A stretch of 64,000 nucleotides of DNA, from contig NZ_CP079863.1 of assembly GCF_025263485.1 (NCBI RefSeq), positions 5,146,001-5,210,000 on the forward strand, written 5' to 3'. Within the stretch, counting starts at the first letter, position 1. The number at the start of each line of letters is the position of its first letter. The notes beneath the pieces are model-generated. The model had not been told where the DNA came from, searched no databases, and saw nothing but the letters and a program-made list of their open reading frames with translations. This document shows positions 15,889 to 24,950 of this stretch, in pieces. Origin of the DNA: Mycobacterium sp. SMC-2 (GTDB lineage: Bacteria; Actinomycetota; Actinomycetes; Mycobacteriales; Mycobacteriaceae). Made by a program: the position numbers and the translations under genes.

Positions 15889-17184
15889 TTAACCGCGCTG
15901 AGCCAGGAAGGCGACGTCGACGATCTCGCCGGTGCGTATCTGTTCGGCGCCGCTGGGCACCACCACGAGGCAGTTCGCTTCGGCGAGGGTGGCCAGCAGG
16001 TGCGAGGACGCTCCGGGGGCCCCGCCCAGCGCCTGCACCAGGTATTCGCCGGTCTCCTGGTCGCGCATCAACTGGCCGCGCAGGTAGCCCTTGCGCCCGA
16101 CGACCGACGTGATCGGCGACAGCGTGCGGGCCTGCACGATCCGGCGCATCGGCTGGCGCTTGCCCAGCGAAAGCCGGATCAACGGGCGCACCATCACCTC
16201 GAACACCACCAGCGCGCTGACCGGGTTGGCGGGCAGCAGGAACGTCGGGACGGCGTCGCGGCCCAGCTGTCCGAAGCCTTGGACGGAGCCGGGGTGCATG
16301 GCGACGCGGACGACCTCCATCTCCCCGAGCTCCGAAAGCACCGACCGCACCCTCTCGGCCGCGGCGCCCCCGACACTGCCGGCGATCACCACCACCTCGG
16401 CCCGGTTGATCTGGCCCTCGACGGTTTCCCGGAATTCCTGGGGGTCGTTGCTGACGATGCCGACGCGGTTGACCTCCGCGCCGGCGTCCCGCGCCGCCGC
16501 CGCCAACGCGTAGGAGTTGACGTCATACACTTGGCCGTTTCCCGGGGTGCGCGAGATGTCGACCAGTTCGCCGCCGACGGCCATCACCGTCACCCGGGGC
16601 CGCGGATGCACCAGCACCCGTTCGCGGCCGACCGCCGCCAGCAGGCCTACCTGCGCCGCGCCGATGACCGTGCCGGCGCGCACCGCGACGTCACCGGGCT
16701 GCACGTCGTCGCCGGTGCGGCGCACATACGCACCCGACGGCGCCCCCCGCAGGATCCGCACCCTCGTGCTTCCGCCGTCGGTCCAGCGCAACGGGATGAC
16801 GGCGTCGGCCAGCGTCGGTAACGGAGCTCCCGTATGCACCCGGGCCGCCTGGCGGGGCTGCAGGCGGCTGGGCGTGCGCGCGCCGGCCTCGATGGTTCCC
16901 ATCACGGGCAGGACCAGGCCGTCGCGGCGGTCTTCGTCGAGCTCCGCGTCGCCGCGCGGCGGCTCACCCAGGCTTTCTGCACCCACTTCGCCGACGCCGA
17001 GCACGTCGACGCTGCGCACCGCATAGCCGTCGATCGCGGCTTGATCGAAGCCGGGCATGGGGCGTTCGGTGACTACTTCCTCGGCACACATCAGGCCCTG
17101 CGCCTCGGCGATGGCCACCCGGATGGGCCGCGGGGCGACCGCGGCAGCGGTTATCCGGGCCTGCTGCTCTTCCACAGAACGCAC
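15889..17184 (-). CDS. glp: MoeA-family gephyrin-like protein (MoeA1/Glp)
   Basis: A 431-aa MoeA/gephyrin fold protein. The N-terminal MoeA segment has RPMPGFDQAAIDGYAVR; the central MPT-binding domain has VYDVNSYALAAAARDAGAEV and VVVIAGSVGGAAAERV; then PTFLLPANPVSALVVFEVMV and a C-terminal beta domain ending in RTGEIVDVAFLAQRG. Canonical MoeA carries TSGGxSxGxxD at the third site; here it reads AGSVGGAAAE, so the metal-insertion site looks altered. That agrees with corynebacterial Glp, which binds FtsZ and the GlpR receptor rather than (or besides) making molybdenum cofactor. Orthologue of Rv0994. Confidence 0.8.
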   Translation of the reverse strand: MRSVEEQQARITAAAVAPRPIRVAIAEAQGLMCAEEVVTERPMPGFDQAAIDGYAVRSVDVLGVGEVGAESLGEPPRGDAELDEDRRDGLVLPVMGTIEAGARTPSRLQPRQAARVHTGAPLPTLADAVIPLRWTDGGSTRVRILRGAPSGAYVRRTGDDVQPGDVAVRAGTVIGAAQVGLLAAVGRERVLVHPRPRVTVMAVGGELVDISRTPGNGQVYDVNSYALAAAARDAGAEVNRVGIVSNDPQEFRETVEGQINRAEVVVIAGSVGGAAAERVRSVLSELGEMEVVRVAMHPGSVQGFGQLGRDAVPTFLLPANPVSALVVFEVMVRPLIRLSLGKRQPMRRIVQARTLSPITSVVGRKGYLRGQLMRDQETGEYLVQALGGAPGASSHLLATLAEANCLVVVPSGAEQIRTGEIVDVAFLAQRG

Positions 17185-17213
17185 AGCGCGCCTCTCTGCC
17201 CTCTAATCGGCCG

Positions 17214-18122
17214 CTACCCCTCGGCCAGGCCTAACCGCGCCACCAACCATCGCCGCAAATCGGGGCCGTAGTCGTCACGATCCAATGCAAAGTCAACCGC
17301 AGCCTTGAGGTAGCCGCCGGGATTTCCCAAGTCGTGTCGAGATCCGCGATGCACGACGACATGCACGGGGTGGCCCTCGGCGATGAGCAATGCGATCGCA
17401 TCCGTGAGCTGTAGTTCGCCGCCCACCCCGCGCTCGACGCGGCGCAGCGCGTCGAAGACGGCGCGGTCGAGCACGTAACGGCCCGCCGCGGCCAGCCTCG
17501 ACGGAGCCTCCTCGCGCTTGGGCTTCTCGACCATGCCCTTGACCCTCAGCACGTCGGGGTCCTCGCCGGGCACCGGCTCGACATCGAAAACCCCGTAGGC
17601 GCTGACCTCTTCGGGCGCCACCTCGATGGCGCACAGCACCGTGCCACCGTGCTTCGCCCGCACCTTCGACATCGTCTCCAGGACGCCGGTCGGCAGCACC
17701 AGGTCGTCGGGCAGCAGCACCATCACGGCGTCGTCGTCGGGCGTGAGAGTGGGCTCCACGCAGCTGATCGCGTGTCCCAGGCCGAGCGGTTCGGCCTGCA
17801 CCACGGACTCGACCTTGATCAGCTGCGGCGCGCGCCGCACCTTGTCGAGCATTGCCTTTTTGCCGCGGGCCTCCAGCGTTCCCTCGAGGACCAGGTCCTC
17901 GACGAAATGCGCGACGACGCCGTCCTTGCCCTCGGAGGTGATGATCACCAGGCGATCGGCGCCCGCCTCAGCCGCTTCGGCGGCGACCAGCTCGATGCCG
18001 GGGGTATCGACTACCGGCAGCAGCTCCTTGGGCACCGTTTTCGTCGCGGGCAAGAAGCGAGTACCAAGACCGGCAGCGGGCACGATCGCCGTGTGTGGGA
18101 CCACCACTTTTGGGCCTGACAT
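17214..18122 (-). CDS. galU: UTP-glucose-1-phosphate uridylyltransferase
   Basis: A 302-aa nucleotidyltransferase making UDP-glucose from UTP and glucose-1-phosphate for envelope polysaccharides, trehalose and glycolipids. N-terminal IVPAAGLGTRFLPATKTVPK holds the nucleotide-binding G-x-G-T-R-x(n)-K motif. LLPVVDTPGIELVAAEA, VVQAEPLGLGHAISC and MVLLPDDLVLP are all typical of GalU, as is the sugar-binding GMVEKPKREEAPS. First gene of the leftward operon, 29 bases before glp. Orthologue of Rv0993. Confidence 0.95.
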   Translation of the reverse strand: MSGPKVVVPHTAIVPAAGLGTRFLPATKTVPKELLPVVDTPGIELVAAEAAEAGADRLVIITSEGKDGVVAHFVEDLVLEGTLEARGKKAMLDKVRRAPQLIKVESVVQAEPLGLGHAISCVEPTLTPDDDAVMVLLPDDLVLPTGVLETMSKVRAKHGGTVLCAIEVAPEEVSAYGVFDVEPVPGEDPDVLRVKGMVEKPKREEAPSRLAAAGRYVLDRAVFDALRRVERGVGGELQLTDAIALLIAEGHPVHVVVHRGSRHDLGNPGGYLKAAVDFALDRDDYGPDLRRWLVARLGLAEG

Positions 18123-18178
18123 CGTTCACACGATAACCCGAACGCGGCGCGCCGAGTCGATCTGGCGCGGGCAATAAC

Positions 18179-18204
18179 CCTGCTGTCATGGCCTGCTGTC
18201 ATGG
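18179..18204. repeat. perfect 13-bp tandem duplication over the 5-FCL start
   Basis: CCTGCTGTCATGG occurs twice head to tail (18179-18191 and 18192-18204). Each copy contains an ATG, and the two are in different reading frames. Confidence 0.9.
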
Positions 18205-18811
18205 TTGTCTCATGGCGACCACCAGCAAGGCCGCGTTGCGGGCGCAGCTGCAGGCGGCGCGGCGCCGCGTTGCCGACACCGTTCGGGCCGACGAGGCGCG
18301 AATGTTGTGCGAGCAACTACGGGCCGCGGAAAGCATCCTGAGCAGCGACAACACGGTATGCGCCTACGTGCCGGTGGGCGCCGAACCCGGCTCGATCGAG
18401 ATCGTGGATATGTTGCTGCGGCGGGCCCGCCGAGTGCTGCTGCCGGTTGCACGCACCACCGCCCACAACGCGCCGCTGCCGTTGCGCTGGGGCGAATACC
18501 GGCCCGGCACATTGAGATCCGCACGATGGGGATTGCTGGAGCCGCCGGAGCCGTGGCTGCCGGCGTCGGCGATCGCGGAGGCGAGCCTGATCCTGGTGCC
18601 CTCACTGGCCGTCGACCGCTCCGGCGTGCGACTGGGCCGCGGCAGCGGTTTCTACGATCGCTCGCTGGGCGGCCGGGACCCCCGTGCGCGGCTGGTGGCG
18701 GTGGTGCGCGACGCGGAACTGGTGGACAAGCTGCCCGCCGAGCCGCACGACATCCTGATGACCGACGCGCTCACACCGCGGGCGGGACTGGTCGCCCTCA
18801 ATCCGCGGTAA
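18188..18811 (+). CDS. 5-formyltetrahydrofolate cyclo-ligase
   Basis: A 207-aa enzyme of folate metabolism converting 5-formyl-THF to 5,10-methenyl-THF with ATP. It shows KAALRAQLQAARRR at the N-terminus, YVPVGAEPGSIEI, and the C-terminal signature SGVRLGRGSGFYDRSL (GxGxGxYDR-type). Two starts are possible, ATG 18188 and the in-frame ATG 18212 (MATTSKAAL). Neither has a clear SD. The upstream start falls in a 13-bp tandem duplication (18179-18204). Divergent from galU. Orthologue of Rv0992c. Confidence 0.92.
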   Translation: MACCHGCLMATTSKAALRAQLQAARRRVADTVRADEARMLCEQLRAAESILSSDNTVCAYVPVGAEPGSIEIVDMLLRRARRVLLPVARTTAHNAPLPLRWGEYRPGTLRSARWGLLEPPEPWLPASAIAEASLILVPSLAVDRSGVRLGRGSGFYDRSLGGRDPRARLVAVVRDAELVDKLPAEPHDILMTDALTPRAGLVALNPR

Positions 18812-18844
18812 CAGATCGGGAATGAGTGACGCCACGTGGCGGTT

Positions 18845-18871
18845 CTAGCACTTGAGACGCTAGAGTGCTAA
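18845..18871 (+). promoter_or_regulatory. CIRCE-like element (HrcA operator) upstream of ruc
   Basis: CTAGCACTT - nine bases - GAGTGCTAA. The CIRCE consensus is TTAGCACTC-N9-GAGTGCTAA, so the right arm is perfect, the left arm has two mismatches and the spacing is exact. It lies 28 bases before the ruc GTG. Confidence 0.85.
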
Positions 18872-18899
18872 CAGGCTTCGCAATCATCCGGAGGTTTTC

Positions 18900-19235
18900 G
18901 TGCCGACTTACAGCTATCAGTGCACCGAGTGCGACGATCGCTTCGACATCGTGCAGGCCTTCACCGACGACGCGCTGACCACCTGCAAGCGCTGCACCGG
19001 CCGGTTGCGCAAGCGCTTCAACTCCGTCGGCGTGGTGTTCAAGGGCAGCGGCTTCTACCGCACCGACAGCCGCGAGTCCGGTAAGAAGTCGACGAGTTCG
19101 ACCAATGGGTCGTCGTCGAGCGACTCGGGATCAAGCTCGGGCTCGAGCGAGAAGTCCGCGCCGAGCGAGAAGTCCGGATCGGGCGAGAAGTCCAACAGCA
19201 GCGCCACGGCGTCCACCGCGGCGGCCTCGAGCTAA
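18900..19235 (+). CDS. ruc: FmdB-type zinc-ribbon chaperone Ruc
   Basis: A 111-aa protein starting at GTG 18900, with GGAGG five bases upstream. The N-terminus is a compact zinc ribbon: YSYQCTECDDRF (CxxC) and TTCKRCTGRLRKRF (CxxC), residues about 4-42. The rest is a low-complexity Ser/Gly/Lys/Glu tail with repeated EKS/SEK units (about 55-111), certain to be disordered. Its orthologue Rv0991c has been described as a redox-regulated chaperone under HrcA control; the CIRCE-like site just upstream agrees. The four cysteines would be the redox switch. The tail's repeat composition is probably lineage-specific. Confidence 0.85.
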   Translation: MPTYSYQCTECDDRFDIVQAFTDDALTTCKRCTGRLRKRFNSVGVVFKGSGFYRTDSRESGKKSTSSTNGSSSSDSGSSSGSSEKSAPSEKSGSGEKSNSSATASTAAASS

Positions 19236-19301
19236 CGGGCTATCCACAGACACCTGCGCCGCCGGCATTACCGCTGACGCCGCTGCGCTTACCGTTGCGG
19301 C

Positions 19302-19967
19302 GTGGGCGAATCGTCGCTGAATCCAAGCCTGTACGGCCGCCTGTCGATGCTGCGTCCGGATTGGACCCGGACCGTGCTGGCGCGACGGGTCGTCGCGGGC
19401 GGGCTTGTCGTGCTGGCCGGCTTCGCGGCGCTGCGCTCCAACCCGGCCGGTGACTACGCCGAGGTGCTGGTCGCCGACCACGACCTGCGGCCCGGCGCCG
19501 CATTGACTCCAGATGATGTTCGCCTCGAAAAGCGTTTGGCTGCAACCATTCCCGACGGATCATTAACCGACGTGAGCGCCGTGGCCGGTTCGACGCTGGC
19601 CGGCCCGACCAGGCGCGGCGAAGTGCTTACCGACGTGCGGTTGCTCGGCAGCCGGCTGGCCGAGTCGACCGCGGGACCCGGCGCGCGGATCGTGCCGCTG
19701 CGTCTGGCCGACGGCGCCCTGATCGACCTGGTCCGCGTCGGCGACGTCGTCGACGTGCTGGCCGCACCGGCAACCCCGTCACCGGAGACTCCCCTGCCCG
19801 CCCCCAAAGTGGTGGCCACCGACGCCGTGGTGGTGCTCGTGTCGGCCAAGCCGAAGGTCCAGGCCGGCGACGGCGACCGCGTAGTGCTGGTGGCGCTGCC
19901 GGCTCGCGTGGCGAACGCGGCGGCGGGCTCGGCGCTGGGTCAGGCGGTGACGCTCACCCTGCACTGA
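19302..19967 (+). CDS. SAF-domain membrane-anchored protein (RcpC/CpaB-like)
   Basis: A 221-aa protein with a GTG start and no clear SD. It has an N-terminal cytoplasmic stretch, one membrane helix (VVAGGLVVLAGFAALRS, residues about 29-46), then a SAF domain: VLVADHDLRPGAALTPDDV and GSTLAGPTRRGEVLTD. A second beta-rich RcpC-like part follows (IDLVRVGDVVDVLAAP). Related proteins bind polymers or act in pilus assembly; the mycobacterial function is unknown. Orthologue of Rv0990c. It converges on mscL with seven bases between stops. Confidence 0.8.
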   Translation: MGESSLNPSLYGRLSMLRPDWTRTVLARRVVAGGLVVLAGFAALRSNPAGDYAEVLVADHDLRPGAALTPDDVRLEKRLAATIPDGSLTDVSAVAGSTLAGPTRRGEVLTDVRLLGSRLAESTAGPGARIVPLRLADGALIDLVRVGDVVDVLAAPATPSPETPLPAPKVVATDAVVVLVSAKPKVQAGDGDRVVLVALPARVANAAAGSALGQAVTLTLH

Positions 19968-19974
19968 GTCACGA

Positions 19975-20397
19975 TCAGGCGGACGTCTGGAGGCTGGCGC
20001 AGTATTTGCACTTGCGCGCGGCCTCGGGGATGTCGGACTTGCACTCCGGGCAAGCCTTCGTCGCCGGCTCCTCGCCGAACACGGTGACCCCGCGGCGGGC
20101 CTGGATGTGCTTGTAGGGCAGCACGATCATGAAGTAGACGGCCGCCATGAAGACGACGAAATAGATGATCGCCGAGATGAACGATCCGATGTCGAGGAAG
20201 GTCGCCTTGTTGCCGGCATCGCCGAGCTGCCAACCCAATCCGAACTGGGTGCCGGGCTGCGCGGCCGCGACCAGCGGGTTGATCACGCTATCGGTGAAGG
20301 CCTTGACGAGGTTCGAGAAGGCCAGGGCCACGACCAGACCGATGGCGACGGTGATCACGTCACCGCGCATCACAAAACTCTTGAATCCCTTGAACAT
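19975..20397 (-). CDS. mscL: MscL-family mechanosensitive channel with C-terminal zinc ribbon
   Basis: A 140-aa protein. The N-terminal amphipathic helix MFKGFKSFVMRGDVI and TM1 (VAIGLVVALAFSNLVKAFTD) match the MscL pore region. A periplasmic loop with GWQLGD follows, then TM2 (AIIYFVVFMAAVYFMIVLPY). Instead of the charged cytoplasmic helix bundle of the M. tuberculosis channel, the C-terminus carries ACPECKSDIPEAARKCKYC, a CxxC-x10-CxxC zinc ribbon. The position corresponds to Rv0985c (mscL), but the sequence is clearly different from the tuberculosis protein. Whether it opens under tension like classic MscL is not known. Confidence 0.82.
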   Translation of the reverse strand: MFKGFKSFVMRGDVITVAIGLVVALAFSNLVKAFTDSVINPLVAAAQPGTQFGLGWQLGDAGNKATFLDIGSFISAIIYFVVFMAAVYFMIVLPYKHIQARRGVTVFGEEPATKACPECKSDIPEAARKCKYCASLQTSA

Positions 20398-20527
20398 GCG
20401 CAGACCTCCCGTAGCGCCGACTTTCAGGGCAACGCGCCGCCGCCCGAGAAAACGCTATGCCAGGTTTGTGCGCTAGCCCACATTCCGCGGGCAATTAGCC
20501 ACCAAAAGTTGACCGCGTCGTGACGCC

Positions 20528-20559
20528 GCAAAACAGAAAGGTCTGGTCACAGCCAGACC
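20528..20559 (-). terminator. Rho-independent-type terminator after moaB2
   Basis: On the minus strand GGTCTGG-CTGTGA-CCAGACC (20559-20540) is a perfect 7-bp stem with a 6-nt loop, followed by TTTCTGTTTTG. It lies ten bases after the moaB2 stop and would end the mprA-mprB-pepD-moaB2 transcript before mscL. Confidence 0.78.
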
Positions 20560-20569
20560 CCGCGGGCGG

Positions 20570-21127
20570 TCAGATCTCCAGGCTCGACAGCTGCCCGATG
20601 ATCTGAGCGGCCAGCGGGTTGAGCGTCGCCATCCCGTCGCGCACCGCATAACGGGAGCCGGCCAGGTTGACCACCAGCGTGCTTCCGGACACCCCGGCCA
20701 GGCCGCGTGACAATCCGGCGTCGATGATCCCGGCGGAAAGCCCCGAGGCCCGGATGGCTTCGGCGATGCCGAGGATTTCGCGGTCCAGGATCTCCCGGGT
20801 GGCTTCGGGGGTGACGTCGCGCGGCGTGACCCCAGTCCCCCCGACGGAGACCACCAGGTCCACCCCGCCGATCACCGCGGTGTTGAGCGCGTTGCGGATC
20901 TCGACCTCGTCCGCCGCGACCGCGACCACGCCGTCGACGACGAAGCCCGCCTCGGTCAGCAGCTCGGTGACCAGCGGCCCGCTGTGGTCCTCATCCCCGT
21001 GGGCGGTGCGATCGTCGACCACCACCACCAGGGCCCGGCCAACCACCAACTCCGCACCCGTTTCCATGGGTGCCACCGTATAACCGAGCTCCGACAACCC
21101 CGCTGCGGAGGGTTCTTCGACTCGCAT
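20570..21127 (-). CDS. moaB2: MoaB/MogA-family molybdopterin protein MoaB2
   Basis: A 185-aa MoaB/Mog fold protein, which in the molybdenum cofactor pathway adenylylates molybdopterin. It has VVVVDDRTAHGDEDHSGP, the key GGTG loop in VVSVGGTGVTPRDVTPE, and a C-terminal Pro-rich TLNPLAAQ. Its ATG overlaps the last base of the pepD stop (TAATG), so it is translationally coupled to the stress operon. Orthologue of Rv0984. Its place in an envelope-stress operon is conserved, but I know of no explanation. Confidence 0.9.
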   Translation of the reverse strand: MRVEEPSAAGLSELGYTVAPMETGAELVVGRALVVVVDDRTAHGDEDHSGPLVTELLTEAGFVVDGVVAVAADEVEIRNALNTAVIGGVDLVVSVGGTGVTPRDVTPEATREILDREILGIAEAIRASGLSAGIIDAGLSRGLAGVSGSTLVVNLAGSRYAVRDGMATLNPLAAQIIGQLSSLEI

Positions 21128-22596
21128 TACTGATCCGCCTTCCCCAGGGTCACCGGCACGGTTCGGCTGCCACCACCAGCGGGATCGGAGAAGGTCAGCG
21201 AAATCTTGTCGCCGGGCGCCTTGGAGCGCACCGCGGCGACCAAGGCGTCGGCGCTGTTGATCGGGCGGTCATCGACCTTGGTGACGATCACGTTCTTGGG
21301 CACTCCGGCGGCAGCGGCCGCACCGCCCGCCACCACGTCGACGACCTTGGCGCCCGGGGTGCCCTTGTCATTGGTCACCTGGACGCCGAGCGAGGCGTGG
21401 GACGCCTTGCCACTGCTGATCAGCTCGTCGGCGATGCGCTTGGCCTGATCGACCGGGATCGCGAAACCCAGGCCGATCGAACCGGTCTGGGCGTCCGGCG
21501 AGTCCGCACCCAAGGTGGCGATCGCCGAGTTCACGCCGACCAGCTGGCCATTCATGTTGACCAACGCGCCGCCGGAGTTACCGGGGTTGATGGCGGCGTC
21601 GGTCTGAATCGCGTCCAGCACCGTGTTCTGGTTGCCCGACTCACCGGTGGTGGACACCGGCCGGTTCAGCGCGCTGACGATCCCGGTGGTGACCGTGCCC
21701 GACAGACCCAGCGGCGACCCGATGGCCACCACCGGCTGGCCGACGCGCAGATCCGCCGAGGAGCCCAGGGAAATCGGGGTGAGGCCGGAGACGCCCTGCA
21801 CGCGGATCACGGCGATGTCACTGGTGGGATCGGTACCGACGACCGTGAACGGTGCGGTGCGGCCGTCGGCGAAGGTCACCGTCGTCTTCGGAGCCGGACT
21901 GCCCGGTCCGCCGGGAGCTCCCGGCGGGCCGCCGGGGGGCAGCCCGGGCGCGCCGGGCGCCTTCGGCGGCCCCGCGGCCGCCGCGACCACGTGATTGTTG
22001 GTCAGGATGAGCCCGTCGGCGGAAAGGATGATGCCAGAGCCCTCCTCGGACTGGCGGCCCAGATCCGTCTCCAGCATGACGACGCTGGGCACCACCTTGG
22101 AGGCGACCTGTTCAACGCTGCCCGGCGGCATGTTCGCCGCGGGGACGCTCGGCGCCCCGCCGCTGATGACGCTGTGCCCATTGCCATTGCTGGTGTGCGT
22201 GCCCAGCTCGACCGCCGTCGCCGCGACCCCGCCGATACCGGCCGACACCACCGCGATGGTCACTGCGCCGACGGCCAACAGGCCTGCGCGGGGTCGTTTT
22301 TGGTGCCCCGGCGGCGGCATCGGCGGCAACATGCCCGGGATCGGGCCCGTCCCGGAGCCCCCGGGCACGGGGCCTACCCCGGTGCCCCCCGGTATCCGGC
22401 CCGGACCGGTGCCGCCGAATGGGTCATAGGGCTGGCGGAATTGGTTCGTCTGCGATTGATGCCGCCAATCGAATGGCTGGCCGTACGCCTGCTGAGGCCC
22501 CTGGCCGTAAGCAGAGGTCCCGGGCGCAGGCTGACTCGGCGCGGGACGGTATCCCGGCTGCTGCGGCGGTGGCGAATACCTCGGGTCATTCGTCAT
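21127..22596 (-). CDS. pepD: HtrA-type serine protease PepD
   Basis: A 489-aa membrane-tethered DegP/HtrA protease acting in the periplasm-like space on misfolded envelope proteins. It has an N-terminal cytoplasmic Pro/Gln/Gly-rich stretch (about 1-125), one membrane helix (AVGAVTIAVVSAGIGG), and the trypsin-like domain with His in ILTNNHVVAA, Asp in PTSDIAVIRV and Ser in NPGNSGGALVN. One PDZ domain ends the protein (SLGVQVTNDKGTPG to LTFSDPAGG). A Pro/Gly-rich insertion after the catalytic His is notable (PPKAPGAPGLPPGGPPG...). Third gene of the mprAB operon; known as part of the SigE/MprAB stress response in M. tuberculosis (Rv0983). Confidence 0.95.
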   Translation of the reverse strand: MTNDPRYSPPPQQPGYRPAPSQPAPGTSAYGQGPQQAYGQPFDWRHQSQTNQFRQPYDPFGGTGPGRIPGGTGVGPVPGGSGTGPIPGMLPPMPPPGHQKRPRAGLLAVGAVTIAVVSAGIGGVAATAVELGTHTSNGNGHSVISGGAPSVPAANMPPGSVEQVASKVVPSVVMLETDLGRQSEEGSGIILSADGLILTNNHVVAAAAGPPKAPGAPGLPPGGPPGAPGGPGSPAPKTTVTFADGRTAPFTVVGTDPTSDIAVIRVQGVSGLTPISLGSSADLRVGQPVVAIGSPLGLSGTVTTGIVSALNRPVSTTGESGNQNTVLDAIQTDAAINPGNSGGALVNMNGQLVGVNSAIATLGADSPDAQTGSIGLGFAIPVDQAKRIADELISSGKASHASLGVQVTNDKGTPGAKVVDVVAGGAAAAAGVPKNVIVTKVDDRPINSADALVAAVRSKAPGDKISLTFSDPAGGGSRTVPVTLGKADQ

Positions 22597-22672
22597 GTCG
22601 CTAGGTCGCTCTTCCTCTATCTCAGTGTTCGGCTCGTCGACTCGACTGGGTGCTTCAACAGTAGCTGCACAC

Positions 22673-24223
22673 CTACGTTGCCCGCGTGGACTGAGAGTCC
22701 ACTGAGATAACGTTCGCCGGTTCCCGTGAGTTCGCCTGATCGCCGGTCACGGGAACATTCGGGTCGGTCACGGATTCTTCCTCGGGATTGCCCGCGGTGG
22801 CTGTCGGAAACGCCGACGGCGGCATGGGCCGGCCGGGCAGCAGTACGTAGAACGAGGTTCCCGGCGGCTGCCCGCCGGGAACCGTGTCCTCGACACGAAG
22901 CAATCCACCGTGATTGAGCACGACCTTTTTGACAATCGCCAGGCCAAGTCCCGAACCCGGCATAGCGCGTGCGGTCGTCGAACGGTAGAACCGCTCGAAC
23001 ACCAGGCGGCGTTCGTGCGGCGGAATGCCCGGGCCATAGTCGGACACCACCAACTCTGCGTGCGACGGGTCGAGTTGGCGCATCCTGACGCCGACGTGGC
23101 CGCCCGGCGGGCTCCACTTGGCCGCGTTGTCCAACAGGTTCAGCACCGCGCGCGAAAGCCCCGCGGCGTCGCCGTACATCTGCCAAGGGATTACGTCGAC
23201 GTCGAAGTGAATGTCGTTGCGGCGCCGCCGGACTCGCTCGAGGCTGCGGTCGAGCACGTCGGACATGTCGACGGGTTCGTGCACCACCTGGCCGGCGTCG
23301 TCCCGGGTGAGGTCCACCAGGTCGCCCACCAGCGTGGACAATTCCTCGATCTGCGCCAGCACGTCGGCGCGGAGCTCGACCATCTCCTGCTCGGGCAGCC
23401 GCGGCGCGCCCGGCTCCATCGAAGCCATCAGCAGCTCGACGTTGGTGCGCAGCGACGTCAGCGGGGTGCGCAATTCGTGTCCGGCGTCCGTGACCAGCCG
23501 CGCCTGCCGCTCGCGGGACTCGGCCAACGCCCGCAGCATCAAGTTGAATGCCTCGGTGAGCCTGGCCAATTCGTCGCTACCGAACACCGGAATGGGCCGC
23601 AGGTCATCGGTGCGGGCCACCCGTTCGGCCGCCTCGGTGAGGCGAGCCACCGGACGTAGCCCCGCCCTGGTGACCATGCCACCCGCCACCGCGGCGACCG
23701 CGACGCCGATCCCACCGACGATCAGCAGCACCCAGCGCAGCTTGGTCATCACCGCCTCGGTCGGCTTGAGGCTTTTGGAGATCAACAGCGTGCAGCCGTT
23801 GGGCAGGTGGATGGCCAGGACTCGTTGGTCCAGGGCGGTGCGCCGGGACATGAACAGGTCACCGCGGATCACCGCCTTTTCCGGGGCGCCGACCGGCAGC
23901 GTCTGGCCCGGCTGCTGGGCGGTGTAGATCGCGTGGCCCGGGTTCACCAGCATCGCGTTGACGTCCGAATAGGCAGTGCCTTCGATGGCCTTTCCGGGGT
24001 CGGCCGCCAGTGAACCGCTGGCGATCAGCAGCTGCGCCCGGCTTTGCAGCTGGTTGTCGATATCGCTATACAGCGCAGCCGAAATCACCGCATACACGGC
24101 GAATGCCATCAGCACGACGACCATCGCCACCATCGACATCGCCAGCAGCATGACGCGCCACCGCAGGGACAACGAGCTGGTGGCATGCAGCGGCACGCGT
24201 TGGGGCCGTTGGGGCCGGATCAT
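22673..24223 (-). CDS. mprB: sensor histidine kinase MprB
   Basis: A 516-aa two-component sensor of envelope stress. TM1 is AMSMVAMVVVLMAFAVYAVI (about 29-50), followed by an extracytoplasmic sensor of about 130 residues, TM2 (VLLIVGGIGVAVAAVAGG), a HAMP linker and the H-box TDAGHELRTPLTSLRTN with the phospho-accepting His. N-box is LLDNAAKWSP; G-boxes are DYGPGIP and GSGLGLAIVKK. A Pro-rich tail follows. It lies 16 bases after mprA and 76 bases before pepD. In M. tuberculosis MprB phosphorylates MprA (Rv0982). Confidence 0.95.
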   Translation of the reverse strand: MIRPQRPQRVPLHATSSLSLRWRVMLLAMSMVAMVVVLMAFAVYAVISAALYSDIDNQLQSRAQLLIASGSLAADPGKAIEGTAYSDVNAMLVNPGHAIYTAQQPGQTLPVGAPEKAVIRGDLFMSRRTALDQRVLAIHLPNGCTLLISKSLKPTEAVMTKLRWVLLIVGGIGVAVAAVAGGMVTRAGLRPVARLTEAAERVARTDDLRPIPVFGSDELARLTEAFNLMLRALAESRERQARLVTDAGHELRTPLTSLRTNVELLMASMEPGAPRLPEQEMVELRADVLAQIEELSTLVGDLVDLTRDDAGQVVHEPVDMSDVLDRSLERVRRRRNDIHFDVDVIPWQMYGDAAGLSRAVLNLLDNAAKWSPPGGHVGVRMRQLDPSHAELVVSDYGPGIPPHERRLVFERFYRSTTARAMPGSGLGLAIVKKVVLNHGGLLRVEDTVPGGQPPGTSFYVLLPGRPMPPSAFPTATAGNPEEESVTDPNVPVTGDQANSREPANVISVDSQSTRAT

Positions 24224-24239
24224 CGTGGAATGCGACTCG

Positions 24240-24929
<690 letters not shown>

Positions 24930-24950
24930 GGCCTTAGTGTCGTCCGAACG

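Noticed and set aside
21070..22710. 546-codon plus-strand open frame opposite pepD
   Set aside because: Composition is the Arg/Gly/His-rich pattern of antisense frames in GC-rich DNA; pepD on the other strand has all protease motifs.
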